Part shown: piece after piece, positions 1 to 8,898 of the stretch
Layout: each line of letters starts with the position of its first letter
Numbering within the stretch: position 1 is the stretch's first letter
Assembly (NCBI RefSeq): GCF_025628895.1
Contig: NZ_JAOTJC010000008.1
Coordinates: 307,315-371,314 of the forward strand
DNA length: 64,000 nt
Source of the DNA: Alteromonas salexigens
GTDB lineage: Bacteria; Pseudomonadota; Gammaproteobacteria; Enterobacterales; Alteromonadaceae
Direction of reading: 5' to 3'
Made by a program: the position numbers and the translations under genes
Notes under the pieces: generated by a model
Seen by the model: the letters and a program-made list of their open reading frames with translations, nothing else
What the model was told of the DNA's origin: nothing
Databases searched by the model: none

Positions 1-338
1 TCGTCAAGCAACGAAATAGCCCCCAGCGTGTCATTCAGCACCGCGATGAAGGTGTCGTAGTTCTCCGGAAGCGTATTTTCTGCTTTCAGCGCATCTTCCT
101 GTTCTTTACACGCCACATGCAGTGCCCGCAGCCCCAGGTTACCGGCAACGCCCTTCAGTGTATGGATGTGCGCCCGCGCGGCATCAAAATCATCACTGGC
201 ACATAACTGTTGCAGTTTGTCGTCTGTCTGACGGTATTCGTCGGAAAACTTATTGAGCAGTGTTAATAACAGCGCGCGATTTCCGCTAAGCTGGGAGATG
301 CCGAATTCGAGATCGATAAGGGTGAGTGTTTGCGTCAT
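1..338 (-). CDS. Hpt domain phosphotransfer protein (partial, runs off left edge)
   Basis: The reverse strand reads from an ATG at 338 to the window edge without a stop, giving 112 codons. Residues 55-70 contain H-T-L-K-G-V-A-G-N-L-G, the signature of a histidine phosphotransfer (Hpt) helix, with His59 as the likely phosphorylated residue. Such domains relay phosphate between a hybrid kinase and a response regulator. AAGGA lies about 10 bases upstream of the ATG and supports the start. The rest of the gene is outside the window, so I cannot tell whether this is a stand-alone Hpt protein or the start of a larger one. The next gene is divergent. Confidence 0.75.
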   Translation of the reverse strand, partial: MTQTLTLIDLEFGISQLSGNRALLLTLLNKFSDEYRQTDDKLQQLCASDDFDAARAHIHTLKGVAGNLGLRALHVACKEQEDALKAENTLPENYDTFIAVLNDTLGAISLLD

Positions 339-545
339 GCAGATACATTCCTTAATTTCTTATTCGCTCAGTTTATGTCAGAAAAACATAAAATGATACA
401 TCATCGGGGCCATTGCAAGCGGCATTGTGGAGGGAAATCTGCTACGCTGCCACGATTGCAGGCATACGTGCCCGTTGCCTGATTTTTCCACGCAGTTCCG
501 TCTCTGTCGTGACTCGTTTAGTACTTATTTGAAAAAGGACGCGCA
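339..545. promoter_or_regulatory. Divergent intergenic region between Hpt gene and M16 peptidase
   Basis: This 207-base gap separates two divergent genes and must hold both promoters. I see no clear operator or strong consensus promoter. AAAAAGGACGCGC just before 546 gives a Shine-Dalgarno match for the peptidase gene. Confidence 0.4.
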
Positions 546-3398
546 ATGTCGTTGAAGTTGACCGCCAGGGTCGTATTTGCTGCCGGAGTATTGGCACTGG
601 CCAGTGCCTGTCAGTACGCTAAATCGCCTGAAGAAGAAGTCTCTGTCAGCGCCGACAGCAGTTATATTCCTTATCAGAAGTATACACTCGACAACGGCCT
701 GACGGTGATCCTCCACCAGGACGACTCTGACCCTCTGGTGCATGTGGATATGACATACCATGTAGGGTCTGCCCGCGAAGAAGTCGGTAAGTCAGGCTTC
801 GCCCACTTTTTTGAGCACATGATGTTCCAGGGCTCTCAGCACGTGGCAGACGAGCAACACTTCAAAGTGATCACCGAGTCTGGCGGTAACCTGAATGGGT
901 CTACCAATACCGACCGGACCAATTACTACCAGACTGTCCCGGCCAACCAGCTGGAAAAAGTATTGTGGCTGGAGTCTGATCGCATGGGCTTTTTACTGCC
1001 GGCGGTGACCCAGGATAAGTTTGAGAACCAGCGTGAAACGGTCAAAAATGAACGGGCACAACGGGTGGACAACCAGCCGTACGGGCAGCGCTTCGAGAAA
1101 ACCAGTGAGGCACTTTACCCGCCAAGTCATCCTTACTCGTGGATTACCATTGGCTATACCGAAGATCTTGACCGCGTTAACGTCAACGACCTGAAAGCAT
1201 TTTTTGCCCGTTGGTACGGGCCCAATAATGCCACCTTGACCATTGGTGGTGATATCGATATTCAACAAACCAAAAAGTGGGTACAGAAGTATTTTGGTGA
1301 GATCCCAGCGGGGCCGGCGGTGGCTGAACCTGAACCAAAGCCAGTTACCCTGGATGAAACCCGTTATGTCACCCTGGAAGACAACGTGCATTTGCCATTG
1401 CTGCAAATCACCTTGCCTACTGTGTATGCCCGGCATCCGGACGAGGCACCGCTGGATGTGTTGTCCGACATTCTGGGCGGCGGTAAAGCGTCTCTGTTTT
1501 ATAAACACCTGGTGAAAGCCGGAATCGCGGTGCAGGCGGGTGTCTCGCACCCGTGCCGGGAACTGGCCTGCGAGTTTCAGATGATTGCGCTGGCGAACCC
1601 GGCAAAAACACAGGATTTGGCTGCGTTACACAAGGCAATTGAAGCTACCCTGAAAGATTTCGAGCAACGTGGCGTAACCGCCGACGATCTTGCCCGTACC
1701 AAAGCAGGCATTGAAGCCTCAACCGTATTTGGTCTGCAAAGTGTGGCAGGCAAAGTGTCATTACTGGCCAGCAATGAAACCTTTGAGGGCGAGCCGGACC
1801 TGGTGGCGGAAGACATTCGCCGTTACAACGCGGTAACAGCCGAAGACGTAATGCGGGTTTACCGCAAATACATCAAAGACGCCAATGCCGTGGTACTGAG
1901 TGTAGTTCCTGACGGACAATCGGGGCTGGCCGCCGCACCGCAAAACTTTACCTTCGATGAGCGGGATCTGCCCCCGGCCGATCCCATGCAGGCCTCGGTA
2001 CAGGAAGCTGATCTGGCCACATCTTTCGACCGCAGCGTGATGCCCGAGGCAGGCCCGGTCCCCGTGGTAGAAGTGCCTGAATACTGGCAGTCTGCGTTGG
2101 CACCGGGGATTACCGCACTGGGCATTACCAGCCAGGAAACCCCAACGGTAACCTTGTCCCTTAGCATGGAGGGGGGGATCTTACTGGATCCTCCGGGTAA
2201 AGCAGGCACTGCTTACCTGACTGCGCTGATGATGAATGAGTCTACCCAGAATTACAGTAACGAAGCGCTGGCGAACGAACTGGCCAAACTGGGAAGCTCA
2301 ATCAGCTTCAGTGCCGCCGGCCGTTATACCCAGGTGTATGTGCAGTCGTTAACAAAAAATATTACTCCTACGCTGGCATTGCTGGAAGAAAAGCTGTTCC
2401 GGCCGGCATTCCGGAAAGAAGACTTTGACCGCTTAAAAGAGCGGGTGATGCAGGGCCTGCAACAGCAGCAGAAAACCCCCTCGGTGCTGGCGAAACGCGC
2501 CCGAGATTTAGTTTTATTCGGCGATGAAAACCGGGTGAGTTTTCCTGATAGCGGCACGCTGGACAGTGTGCAGGCTATCACGCTGGAGGATATCAAAGCA
2601 TTTTATCATCGCTACTATAACCCGTCACAGGCCAGTGTGGTGGCAGTGAGCGACCTGTCTCAGGCGGACGTGGCGCGTGGATTAGCATTCCTGTCTGACT
2701 GGCAGGGTGAGGAATACACCATTCCTGACTATCAGCCTTTCCCGGAATACAACGACCAGCACGTGTTTTTGGTAGATAAGCCGGGTGCCGTGCAGTCAGT
2801 GGTGTATATGGTTAAACGCAGCCTGAGTTACGACGCCACCGGTGACTACTTTCGTGCCCGGTTGATGAACTTTCCGTTAGGTGGCGCGTTTAATAGTCGT
2901 ATCAACCTGAATTTACGGGAAGATAAAGGCTATACATACGGCGCGTCGAGCAGCTTTCTTGGCGGTAAAACCCTGGGCTGGTTTGAGGTAAGTACCGACC
3001 TGACCCGGGCCAATACTGCCGACGGTATTCAGGAAATTTTTAACGAAATTAACCAATACCGAAAGCAAGGCATGACAGCGGAAGAGCTGCTGTTCTTGCG
3101 TAACGCGTTTACGCTGAGTGATGCACTGGACTATGAGACACCAGGCAGCAAAGCGCGCTTTTTAAGAAAGCTGCAGAGTTTTAATCTGCCAGATGATTAT
3201 CGCCGGCAACAGGTCGATATCCTGCGCAATATTGGCCTGGATGAGCTACGGGATGTTGCCCGTGAACAGCTCTCCCCCGGACAGATGCAGATCATCGTCG
3301 TAGGGGACAAAGCCACACTGGCAGAGCAGTTATCAGCCCTGGAGTTGCCAATTATTGAGTTCTCGGTAGTGACTAATACGCGTGAATCGTTAAACTAA
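546..3398 (+). CDS. M16 family zinc metallopeptidase lipoprotein (pitrilysin/insulinase type)
   Basis: The 950-residue product has a short hydrophobic leader ending in L-A-S-A-C, a lipobox with Cys22 as the likely lipidated residue. This predicts an envelope-anchored periplasmic protein. The inverted zinc motif H87-F-F-E90-H91 is followed near residues 160-170 by the E-N-Q-R-E-T-V-K-N-E segment that supplies the third ligand in M16 enzymes. The second half (from about residue 500) is a further M16-like unit without the zinc motif and includes an R-x-D-x-G-Y-T-Y-G segment. This two-half layout is usual for bacterial periplasmic M16 peptidases, which degrade peptides. It is transcribed alone. 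The family call is firm; the substrate is unknown. Confidence 0.9.
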   Translation: MSLKLTARVVFAAGVLALASACQYAKSPEEEVSVSADSSYIPYQKYTLDNGLTVILHQDDSDPLVHVDMTYHVGSAREEVGKSGFAHFFEHMMFQGSQHVADEQHFKVITESGGNLNGSTNTDRTNYYQTVPANQLEKVLWLESDRMGFLLPAVTQDKFENQRETVKNERAQRVDNQPYGQRFEKTSEALYPPSHPYSWITIGYTEDLDRVNVNDLKAFFARWYGPNNATLTIGGDIDIQQTKKWVQKYFGEIPAGPAVAEPEPKPVTLDETRYVTLEDNVHLPLLQITLPTVYARHPDEAPLDVLSDILGGGKASLFYKHLVKAGIAVQAGVSHPCRELACEFQMIALANPAKTQDLAALHKAIEATLKDFEQRGVTADDLARTKAGIEASTVFGLQSVAGKVSLLASNETFEGEPDLVAEDIRRYNAVTAEDVMRVYRKYIKDANAVVLSVVPDGQSGLAAAPQNFTFDERDLPPADPMQASVQEADLATSFDRSVMPEAGPVPVVEVPEYWQSALAPGITALGITSQETPTVTLSLSMEGGILLDPPGKAGTAYLTALMMNESTQNYSNEALANELAKLGSSISFSAAGRYTQVYVQSLTKNITPTLALLEEKLFRPAFRKEDFDRLKERVMQGLQQQQKTPSVLAKRARDLVLFGDENRVSFPDSGTLDSVQAITLEDIKAFYHRYYNPSQASVVAVSDLSQADVARGLAFLSDWQGEEYTIPDYQPFPEYNDQHVFLVDKPGAVQSVVYMVKRSLSYDATGDYFRARLMNFPLGGAFNSRINLNLREDKGYTYGASSSFLGGKTLGWFEVSTDLTRANTADGIQEIFNEINQYRKQGMTAEELLFLRNAFTLSDALDYETPGSKARFLRKLQSFNLPDDYRRQQVDILRNIGLDELRDVAREQLSPGQMQIIVVGDKATLAEQLSALELPIIEFSVVTNTRESLN

Positions 3399-3511
3399 GC
3401 CAGTCAGACGCCGCACATGCCAGTGGGTTGATAGTAGATTTTCGACCACTGGCTTGAAATACACAGTGATTTCCCCATAACACGGGAACAACGACAAGAC
3501 GGACAGATCCA

Positions 3512-5110
3512 TTGACCACATCTGCAATTTCTCTCAGTGAACGCCTGCAGGCGCTTTCTTCAGATTCTTTTCAGCAGGCCCTGACCGGGATCCGGCGCGG
3601 TGTAGAGCGGGAAGCGCTGCGTATCAATCCCAACGGCAGCCTGGCCAGCACTCCTCATCCGCAGGCGCTGGGCTCCGCGTTGACGCACGACTCCATTACC
3701 ACCGATTTTTCAGAATCGCTGCTGGAATTCATTACGCCTCCTGAAACGGACGTAGACGTGACGTTCGCGCAGCTGAACGACATTCATAAGTATGTGCTTA
3801 GCAATATCGGCAGTGAGAAGTTGTGGCCGTTAAGTATGCCGTGTTTTGTTGAGAATGAAGATGAAATTCCACTGGCTTACTTTGGCGAGTCAAATGTCGG
3901 CAAAATGAAGCGGGTATACCGGCTAGGCCTGAAGAACCGTTACGGCAGTATGATGCAGGCTATATCCGGCGTACATTTTAATTTCTCGCTACCCGATTCT
4001 TTCTGGGAAGCCTGGGCATCTTTGCACGGTACCCAGTGTTCGCAGGATCAGATTTCAGCCGACTACTTCTCCATGATCCGTAATTATCGGCGCTTGTGCT
4101 GGCTTATTCCGTATTTGTATGGCGCGTCACCGGCGTTGTGTGGGTCTTTCCTGAATGGCAAATCCCATCAGCTGCCGTTTGAAACGCTGGGCAAAGGCAC
4201 CTACTACCTGCCTTATGCCACGTCCCTGCGCATGAGTGACCTGGGTTATACCAACGCCGAGCAGTCTGCGCTGCAAATTTGTTATAACCAGCTCGACAAC
4301 TACGTGCGGTTACTGCGCAGTGCCATGGAAACCAAATCTACCCGATTTGAGAAGTTTTCGGCCGGTGAAGAAGGGCACTGGCAGCAGCTCAGCCACAATA
4401 TTCTGCAAATTGAAAATGAGCTGTATTCGCCAATTCGTCCTAAGCAGCCTACCCAGTCGATGGAAAAACCGACCGACGCATTAGTGCGCCGGGGTATTAA
4501 CTACATTGAGGTGCGCGCGCTGGATGTGAATCCGTTCGCCGCGGTGGGCATTGATAAAAGCCAGTTCGCGTTTCTGGATGTTTTCCTGTTGAGCTGCCTG
4601 CTGTTGCCCAGCGATGAAATGACCCCGGAAGGGCTGGAGGAGGCCGGCGAGAACATGAATATCATGGTGCTGGAAGGGCGTAAGCCGGACGTGAAGTTGC
4701 AACGTGACGGACAGTCTGTAACTATGCAGAGTTGGGCCGGGGAGTTGTTTGAGACCTTCACCGAAGTCGCAGCGTTGCTTGACAGTGCGCATAAAACCGA
4801 ACGCTATTCAGCTGCCGTTAAGCTTGAGTGGGAAAGAATAGAAAATCCGGCGCTGACATTATCCGGCCAGATAATGGACCGTTTGAAGAAAAATAATGAA
4901 GACAACGGCGCGATGGGTATGCAGCTTGCCAGTCAGTATCAGTCTGACTTTGCAGACTGGCAGTATACTTATCAGGATGAGGACGCTTTTCGCACGCTGG
5001 CAGCAGCATCGTTAGACGCGCAGAAAGCCGTTGAAGAAGCAGATGATAAAGACTTTGATACCTTTATCAGAGACTACTTCAGCGAGCCCCCAGCTAAAAA
5101 AAATGCCTGA
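3512..5110 (+). CDS. gshA: Glutamate-cysteine ligase
   Basis: GshA joins glutamate and cysteine in the ATP-dependent first step of glutathione synthesis in the cytoplasm. The 532-residue protein matches the gammaproteobacterial type along its length: G-I-R-R-G-V-E-R-E-A-L-R-I near residue 26, then H-P-x-A-L-G-S-A-L-T-H and T-T-D-F-S-E-S-L-L-E-F-I-T-P. The start codon is TTG at 3512, and no ATG gives a better fit. E. coli gshA also starts with TTG, so weak initiation may be a conserved control. The Shine-Dalgarno match (GGACAG) is poor. The gene stands alone after a 113-base gap. Glutathione links it to gloA and grxD elsewhere in the window. Confidence 0.95.
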   Translation: MTTSAISLSERLQALSSDSFQQALTGIRRGVEREALRINPNGSLASTPHPQALGSALTHDSITTDFSESLLEFITPPETDVDVTFAQLNDIHKYVLSNIGSEKLWPLSMPCFVENEDEIPLAYFGESNVGKMKRVYRLGLKNRYGSMMQAISGVHFNFSLPDSFWEAWASLHGTQCSQDQISADYFSMIRNYRRLCWLIPYLYGASPALCGSFLNGKSHQLPFETLGKGTYYLPYATSLRMSDLGYTNAEQSALQICYNQLDNYVRLLRSAMETKSTRFEKFSAGEEGHWQQLSHNILQIENELYSPIRPKQPTQSMEKPTDALVRRGINYIEVRALDVNPFAAVGIDKSQFAFLDVFLLSCLLLPSDEMTPEGLEEAGENMNIMVLEGRKPDVKLQRDGQSVTMQSWAGELFETFTEVAALLDSAHKTERYSAAVKLEWERIENPALTLSGQIMDRLKKNNEDNGAMGMQLASQYQSDFADWQYTYQDEDAFRTLAAASLDAQKAVEEADDKDFDTFIRDYFSEPPAKKNA

Positions 5111-5123
5111 CAGAGTCAGGCAT
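5094..5123 (-). terminator. Perfect hairpin overlapping the gshA stop, terminator-like on the reverse strand
   Basis: ATGCCTGA (5103-5110) pairs with TCAGGCAT (5116-5123) around a 5-base loop and includes the gshA stop codon. On the reverse strand the stem is followed by eight T residues, a textbook intrinsic terminator. On the forward strand it is followed by TAAAAAGG, a poor tail. It would stop antisense transcription entering gshA. Confidence 0.6.
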
Positions 5124-5177
5124 TAAAAAGGTTCCAGGGAAACACACACTTTACTAGAACAATTAGTTGGACAGGGT

Positions 5178-5816
5178 ATGCTCGAAAAGTTCAAAAATCT
5201 GTGCATTTTTTTCTCAGGTTTGATAGTCCTCGTACCAGTTATTCTGGCCGGATGCGCCACCACACCGCCAAAAAACAGCAGCAATATCTGTGAAATCTTT
5301 TACGAAAAAGACGACTGGTATGACGCTGCGGCCGACGCCCGGGACAAATGGGGCGCTCCCATTCATGTGCCGATGGCAATGATGTATCAGGAAAGTTCGT
5401 TCCGGCACGATGCGCTGCCGCCCCGGGATTATGTATTTTTTGGTTTGATCCCCTGGGGACGGGTGAGCTCAGCGTATGGCTATTCACAGGCGAAAACCCC
5501 CACCTGGGCCGACTACGTCCGAGAAACGGGCAATACCTGGGCTGATAGGGAAGACTTCGAGGACGCCATCGACTTTATGGGCTGGTTCATCTATAAGTCA
5601 CAAAAGGTGAACGGCGTGTCAAAATGGGATGCCTACGCGCAATACCTGAATTACCACGAGGGCTGGGGCGGCTACCGAAGTAAAAGTTATAATCGTAAGC
5701 CCTGGCTTAAAAAAGTAGCCGCGAAGGTGAAAGCCCGCTCGTTACGCTATGCCACGCAACTTAAAACGTGCGAAGAAGACCTGCAGAAAAACTGGTTTAT
5801 GAAACTGTTTACCTAA
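5178..5816 (+). CDS. Lytic transglycosylase-like (SLT domain) lipoprotein
   Basis: The 212-residue protein has a hydrophobic leader ending in L-A-G-C, a lipobox, so it is probably a membrane-anchored lipoprotein. Residues 60-85 contain A-M-M-Y-Q-E-S-S-F, which resembles the catalytic Glu-Ser motif of soluble lytic transglycosylase folds. A-Y-G-Y-S-Q-A and Y-L-N-Y-H-E-G-W-G-G-Y follow, resembling later motifs of the same fold. Such enzymes cleave peptidoglycan glycan strands. It lies 67 bases after gshA but is probably transcribed separately. The family call rests on motifs only, and I cannot name a specific Mlt type. Confidence 0.75.
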   Translation: MLEKFKNLCIFFSGLIVLVPVILAGCATTPPKNSSNICEIFYEKDDWYDAAADARDKWGAPIHVPMAMMYQESSFRHDALPPRDYVFFGLIPWGRVSSAYGYSQAKTPTWADYVRETGNTWADREDFEDAIDFMGWFIYKSQKVNGVSKWDAYAQYLNYHEGWGGYRSKSYNRKPWLKKVAAKVKARSLRYATQLKTCEEDLQKNWFMKLFT

Positions 5817-6118
5817 GCCTGTGGTCAATGACTGATGCGGGCAGAGGGGGGCAACGCCCCACTGAAAACACCCGTGGGCATTATAGGGTTAAGGTTCAAT
5901 AGCGGCAGCTCACTGACCCACGCAACTACCGTTTATGCTGAGCATTCCCCAACCCTGAAAAAAATAAGAGGGCAGGTGTGAGAGCCTGCCCTCTTGCGAC
6001 GCTAAGCTAAGACCGTTAAAAAACCCAACGTCGAACAGGCAGGATCTACATTATTGCAAATGAGAATGATTAGCAATAACTTTTAGTGAGGTTTCTTGCT
6101 TTTTCTCTTTGTATAGAT
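5817..6118. other. Intergenic region between convergent SLT lipoprotein gene and smrB
   Basis: No coding region is supported here. It holds a small GGGGC/GCCCC hairpin at 5848-5860 after the lipoprotein gene and a strong reverse-strand terminator at 5957-5994. I see nothing else recognisable. Confidence 0.5.
5957..5994 (-). terminator. Intrinsic terminator, probably for smrB
   Basis: AGAGGGCAGG (5967-5976) pairs perfectly with CCTGCCCTCT (5985-5994) around an 8-base loop. On the reverse strand the stem is followed by TTATTTTTTTC, a good T tract. It lies about 125 bases past the smrB stop. Confidence 0.75.
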
Positions 6119-6724
6119 TTAACGCTTCATATCGCCGGGCTCGCCAGTATCCACCAATACCAGTAATGCGGCGTTGCCACCATATTCGAGGGGCGCCTGA
6201 TGAAACGCCCGCACATGGGGGTGCTGAATAAGGTAGTGGGGCAGGGCACGCTTGAGGATCCCCTGGCCAATTCCGTGCATCACGCTGACACAATCTATAT
6301 TTTCTTTACGGGCGGCATGCAACAGTGCCCCCAACTCTGCCTTTGCCAGCTCTTTGGTAAGCCCGTGCAAATCCAGCACTAATTCCGGGTAAAAGTCGCC
6401 CCGTCGCAGACGTTTAAGAGTGTGGGTGGCTTCACCATCGCGGCAGTATCGCACTGGTCCTTCATCGGGCAGGCGGGCTTCAAACATATCGGAAAAGTGG
6501 AAGTCGGCCGCCACCTGTTTTGAACGCGCGGAATACCCATCGGCCTGTTTCTTCTGCGCCCGTTGTACCTTGCGGCGCCGTTCCGGATTGATTTTATCCT
6601 GTGGCAGTTTTTTTACCTCACGCATGGCCTCAGCGAACAGCACCTCGTCAGATTTCTCGGCGGGCGCGGGCGTTTCGCTTGGGGACGGCTTGTGAGCTTT
6701 AAATTTACGTAACTGATCTTTCAT
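6119..6724 (-). CDS. smrB: Ribosome rescue endonuclease SmrB (Smr domain)
   Basis: The 201-residue protein has a basic N-terminal half and a C-terminal Smr domain. It carries the hallmark L-D-L-H-G-L-T near residue 117 and H-G-I-G-Q-G-I-L-K near residue 150. In E. coli SmrB cuts mRNA at collided ribosomes and starts tmRNA-based rescue. The gene is divergent from prmB, an arrangement conserved in gammaproteobacteria, which supports this orthologue over other Smr proteins such as SmrA or MutS2. The divergent promoters share 90 bases. A terminator lies downstream at 5957-5994. Confidence 0.9.
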   Translation of the reverse strand: MKDQLRKFKAHKPSPSETPAPAEKSDEVLFAEAMREVKKLPQDKINPERRRKVQRAQKKQADGYSARSKQVAADFHFSDMFEARLPDEGPVRYCRDGEATHTLKRLRRGDFYPELVLDLHGLTKELAKAELGALLHAARKENIDCVSVMHGIGQGILKRALPHYLIQHPHVRAFHQAPLEYGGNAALLVLVDTGEPGDMKR

Positions 6725-6814
6725 TTCAGCAGGATATCAACAATTAGGCATGGGCGAGCAAAGTATCTTTGGGTATGATAGCAGCTTTAATAATGCGGAT
6801 GTAGCTGAGCGCCA

Positions 6815-7750
6815 ATGACCGACAAATTTTACCTCGAAGAAGCCATTGATGATTTACACACGCTGCTGGACATGGTGCGGTGGGCAACCAGTCGCTTTAA
6901 TGATGCCGCGTTGTATTTTGGGCACGGAACCGACAATGCCTGGGACGAAGCGGTTAGCCTGGTGTTGCAGGCTGTGCATTTACCCCACACCATTACCCTG
7001 CAAACCGGTGATGCCTTGTTTCAGTCCAGGCTGACCAAAAGTGAGCGGGAGAAAGTCGCCGAGCTGGTATTAAAGCGTGTGCAAACCCGCATGCCACTGC
7101 CTTATATGACCAATGAAGCCTGGTTCTGCGATTTGCCGTTTTATGTTGATGAGCGGGTGCTCATTCCCCGTTCGCCCTTCGCCGAGCTGATTAAGAAGCA
7201 ATTCCAGCCCTATCTGAATTCACCACCGGCTAGCATCCTGGATATGTGTACCGGGGGCGGCTGTATTGCCATTGCCCTGGCTTACGCGTTTGAAGACGCG
7301 ACTGTAGACGCAGTGGATATCAGCAGTGAAGCACTGGAAGTGGCTGACATCAATATTCAGGAACACCAGCTGAGTGAGCGGGTATTTCCCATTCAGTCCG
7401 ATTTGTTCAGTCAGCTGGAAGGGCAACGCTACGACATGATTGTGACCAATCCCCCGTATGTGGATGCCGAAGACATGGCTGACTTACCTGAGGAATACCA
7501 TCATGAACCCGAGCTGGCACTGGCAGCGGGTAATGACGGGCTGGATCTGGTGGCGGATATGCTCGCTGCCGGCCCGCGTTTTCTGAATGATGGCGGCTGG
7601 ATGTTTGTTGAAGTGGGCAACAGTGAAGTCCATATGGCAAACCGCTTCCCCGAGCTGGATATTGAGTGGATAGAATTTGAATTTGGCGGCCACGGTATTT
7701 TCGCAGTGTCGAAAACCGCGTTAACCCAATATTTTGCAGGCAAGGAGTAA
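6815..7750 (+). CDS. prmB: 50S ribosomal protein L3 glutamine methyltransferase PrmB
   Basis: PrmB transfers a methyl group from S-adenosylmethionine to the side-chain nitrogen of a glutamine in ribosomal protein L3. The 311-residue protein has a helical N-terminal substrate domain and a Rossmann methyltransferase domain. The SAM motif D-M-C-T-G-G-G-C-I-A-I is at about 143-153, and the amide-methylating signature N212-P-P-Y215 follows. Position next to divergent smrB and upstream of aroC separates it from the paralogue PrmC. AroC begins 9 bases downstream, so the two are almost certainly co-transcribed. Confidence 0.93.
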   Translation: MTDKFYLEEAIDDLHTLLDMVRWATSRFNDAALYFGHGTDNAWDEAVSLVLQAVHLPHTITLQTGDALFQSRLTKSEREKVAELVLKRVQTRMPLPYMTNEAWFCDLPFYVDERVLIPRSPFAELIKKQFQPYLNSPPASILDMCTGGGCIAIALAYAFEDATVDAVDISSEALEVADINIQEHQLSERVFPIQSDLFSQLEGQRYDMIVTNPPYVDAEDMADLPEEYHHEPELALAAGNDGLDLVADMLAAGPRFLNDGGWMFVEVGNSEVHMANRFPELDIEWIEFEFGGHGIFAVSKTALTQYFAGKE

Positions 7751-7759
7751 CCATTCGTC

Positions 7760-8860
7760 ATGGCGGGAAATAGCTTCGGTAAGATTTTTTCAGTGACTAC
7801 CTTCGGGGAAAGTCATGGGGTTGCCATTGGCGGCGTGGTTGACGGCTGTCCTCCCGGCCTGGCGCTGTCAGAAGAAGATTTGCAGGGCGATCTGGATCGT
7901 CGCAAACCAGGCACCTCACGGTATACCACCGCCCGGCGTGAAGACGACGAGGTGCAAATATTATCTGGTGTGTTTGAAGGTAAAACCACTGGCACCAGTA
8001 TTGGCCTGCTAATCAAAAACAAAGATCAGCGTAGTCAGGATTACTCGACGATTGCCGATCGTTTCCGGCCTGGTCATGCAGATTATACTTATGAGCAAAA
8101 GTATGGCGTGCGCGATTATCGTGGCGGTGGCCGCTCATCGGCCCGGGAAACCGCTATCCGCGTGGCAGCCGGCGGCATTGCCAAAAAATTTCTGAAAACC
8201 GAATTTGGTATCGAAATTCATGGTTATCTGTCTCAATTGGGCCCCATCAAAGCAGAAACAATAGATCATTCGGTGACCAACACCAATCCGTTTTTCTGCC
8301 CGGACGCCGATAAGCTGCCGTTACTCGATGAGTACATGCGCGATTTGAAAAAATCCGGTGATAGTATCGGGGCAAAAGTCTCGGTGGTGGCCACCAACAT
8401 GCCGGTAGGCTGGGGTGAACCCGTGTTTGATCGCCTCGATGCAGACATTGCCAGTGCCATGATGGGCATTAATGCCGTGAAGGGCGTTGAAGTCGGCGAT
8501 GGGTTTGCCGTAGTCGAACAAAAGGGCAGTGAGCATCGTGATGCGCTGACGCCTGACGGCTTTGCCAGTAACCATGCGGGCGGCGTATTGGGAGGGATAT
8601 CCAGTGGCCAGGATCTGCTGGTGCATATGGCCCTGAAACCCACCTCCAGTATTTCCGTACCGGGCAAAACCATCGATAAGCAAGGTCAGGAAATAGATAT
8701 TGTCACCAAAGGTCGCCATGACCCTTGCGTAGGGATCCGCGCTGTTCCCATTGCCGAAGCTATGCTGGCAATTGTACTGATGGATCATTGCCTGCGTCAC
8801 CGGGCGCAAAACGCCAACGCGCATTCGAGTACGCCAGTGATTGCCGGCAGCACCGACTAG
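7760..8860 (+). CDS. aroC: Chorismate synthase
   Basis: AroC converts 5-enolpyruvylshikimate-3-phosphate to chorismate using reduced FMN, the last common step of aromatic amino acid synthesis. The 366-residue protein has the family's usual length. It contains F-G-E-S-H-G near residue 14, a G-R-S-S-A-R-E-T region near 125 and R-H-D-P-C-V near 320. The ATG follows the prmB stop by 9 bases with AAGGAG close upstream. The MFS gene starts 38 bases later, so prmB-aroC-MFS is a likely operon. Confidence 0.97.
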   Translation: MAGNSFGKIFSVTTFGESHGVAIGGVVDGCPPGLALSEEDLQGDLDRRKPGTSRYTTARREDDEVQILSGVFEGKTTGTSIGLLIKNKDQRSQDYSTIADRFRPGHADYTYEQKYGVRDYRGGGRSSARETAIRVAAGGIAKKFLKTEFGIEIHGYLSQLGPIKAETIDHSVTNTNPFFCPDADKLPLLDEYMRDLKKSGDSIGAKVSVVATNMPVGWGEPVFDRLDADIASAMMGINAVKGVEVGDGFAVVEQKGSEHRDALTPDGFASNHAGGVLGGISSGQDLLVHMALKPTSSISVPGKTIDKQGQEIDIVTKGRHDPCVGIRAVPIAEAMLAIVLMDHCLRHRAQNANAHSSTPVIAGSTD

Positions 8861-8898
8861 TTCTCTTCGGCGGTGTGCTCACAGCACGGGGATAACCG

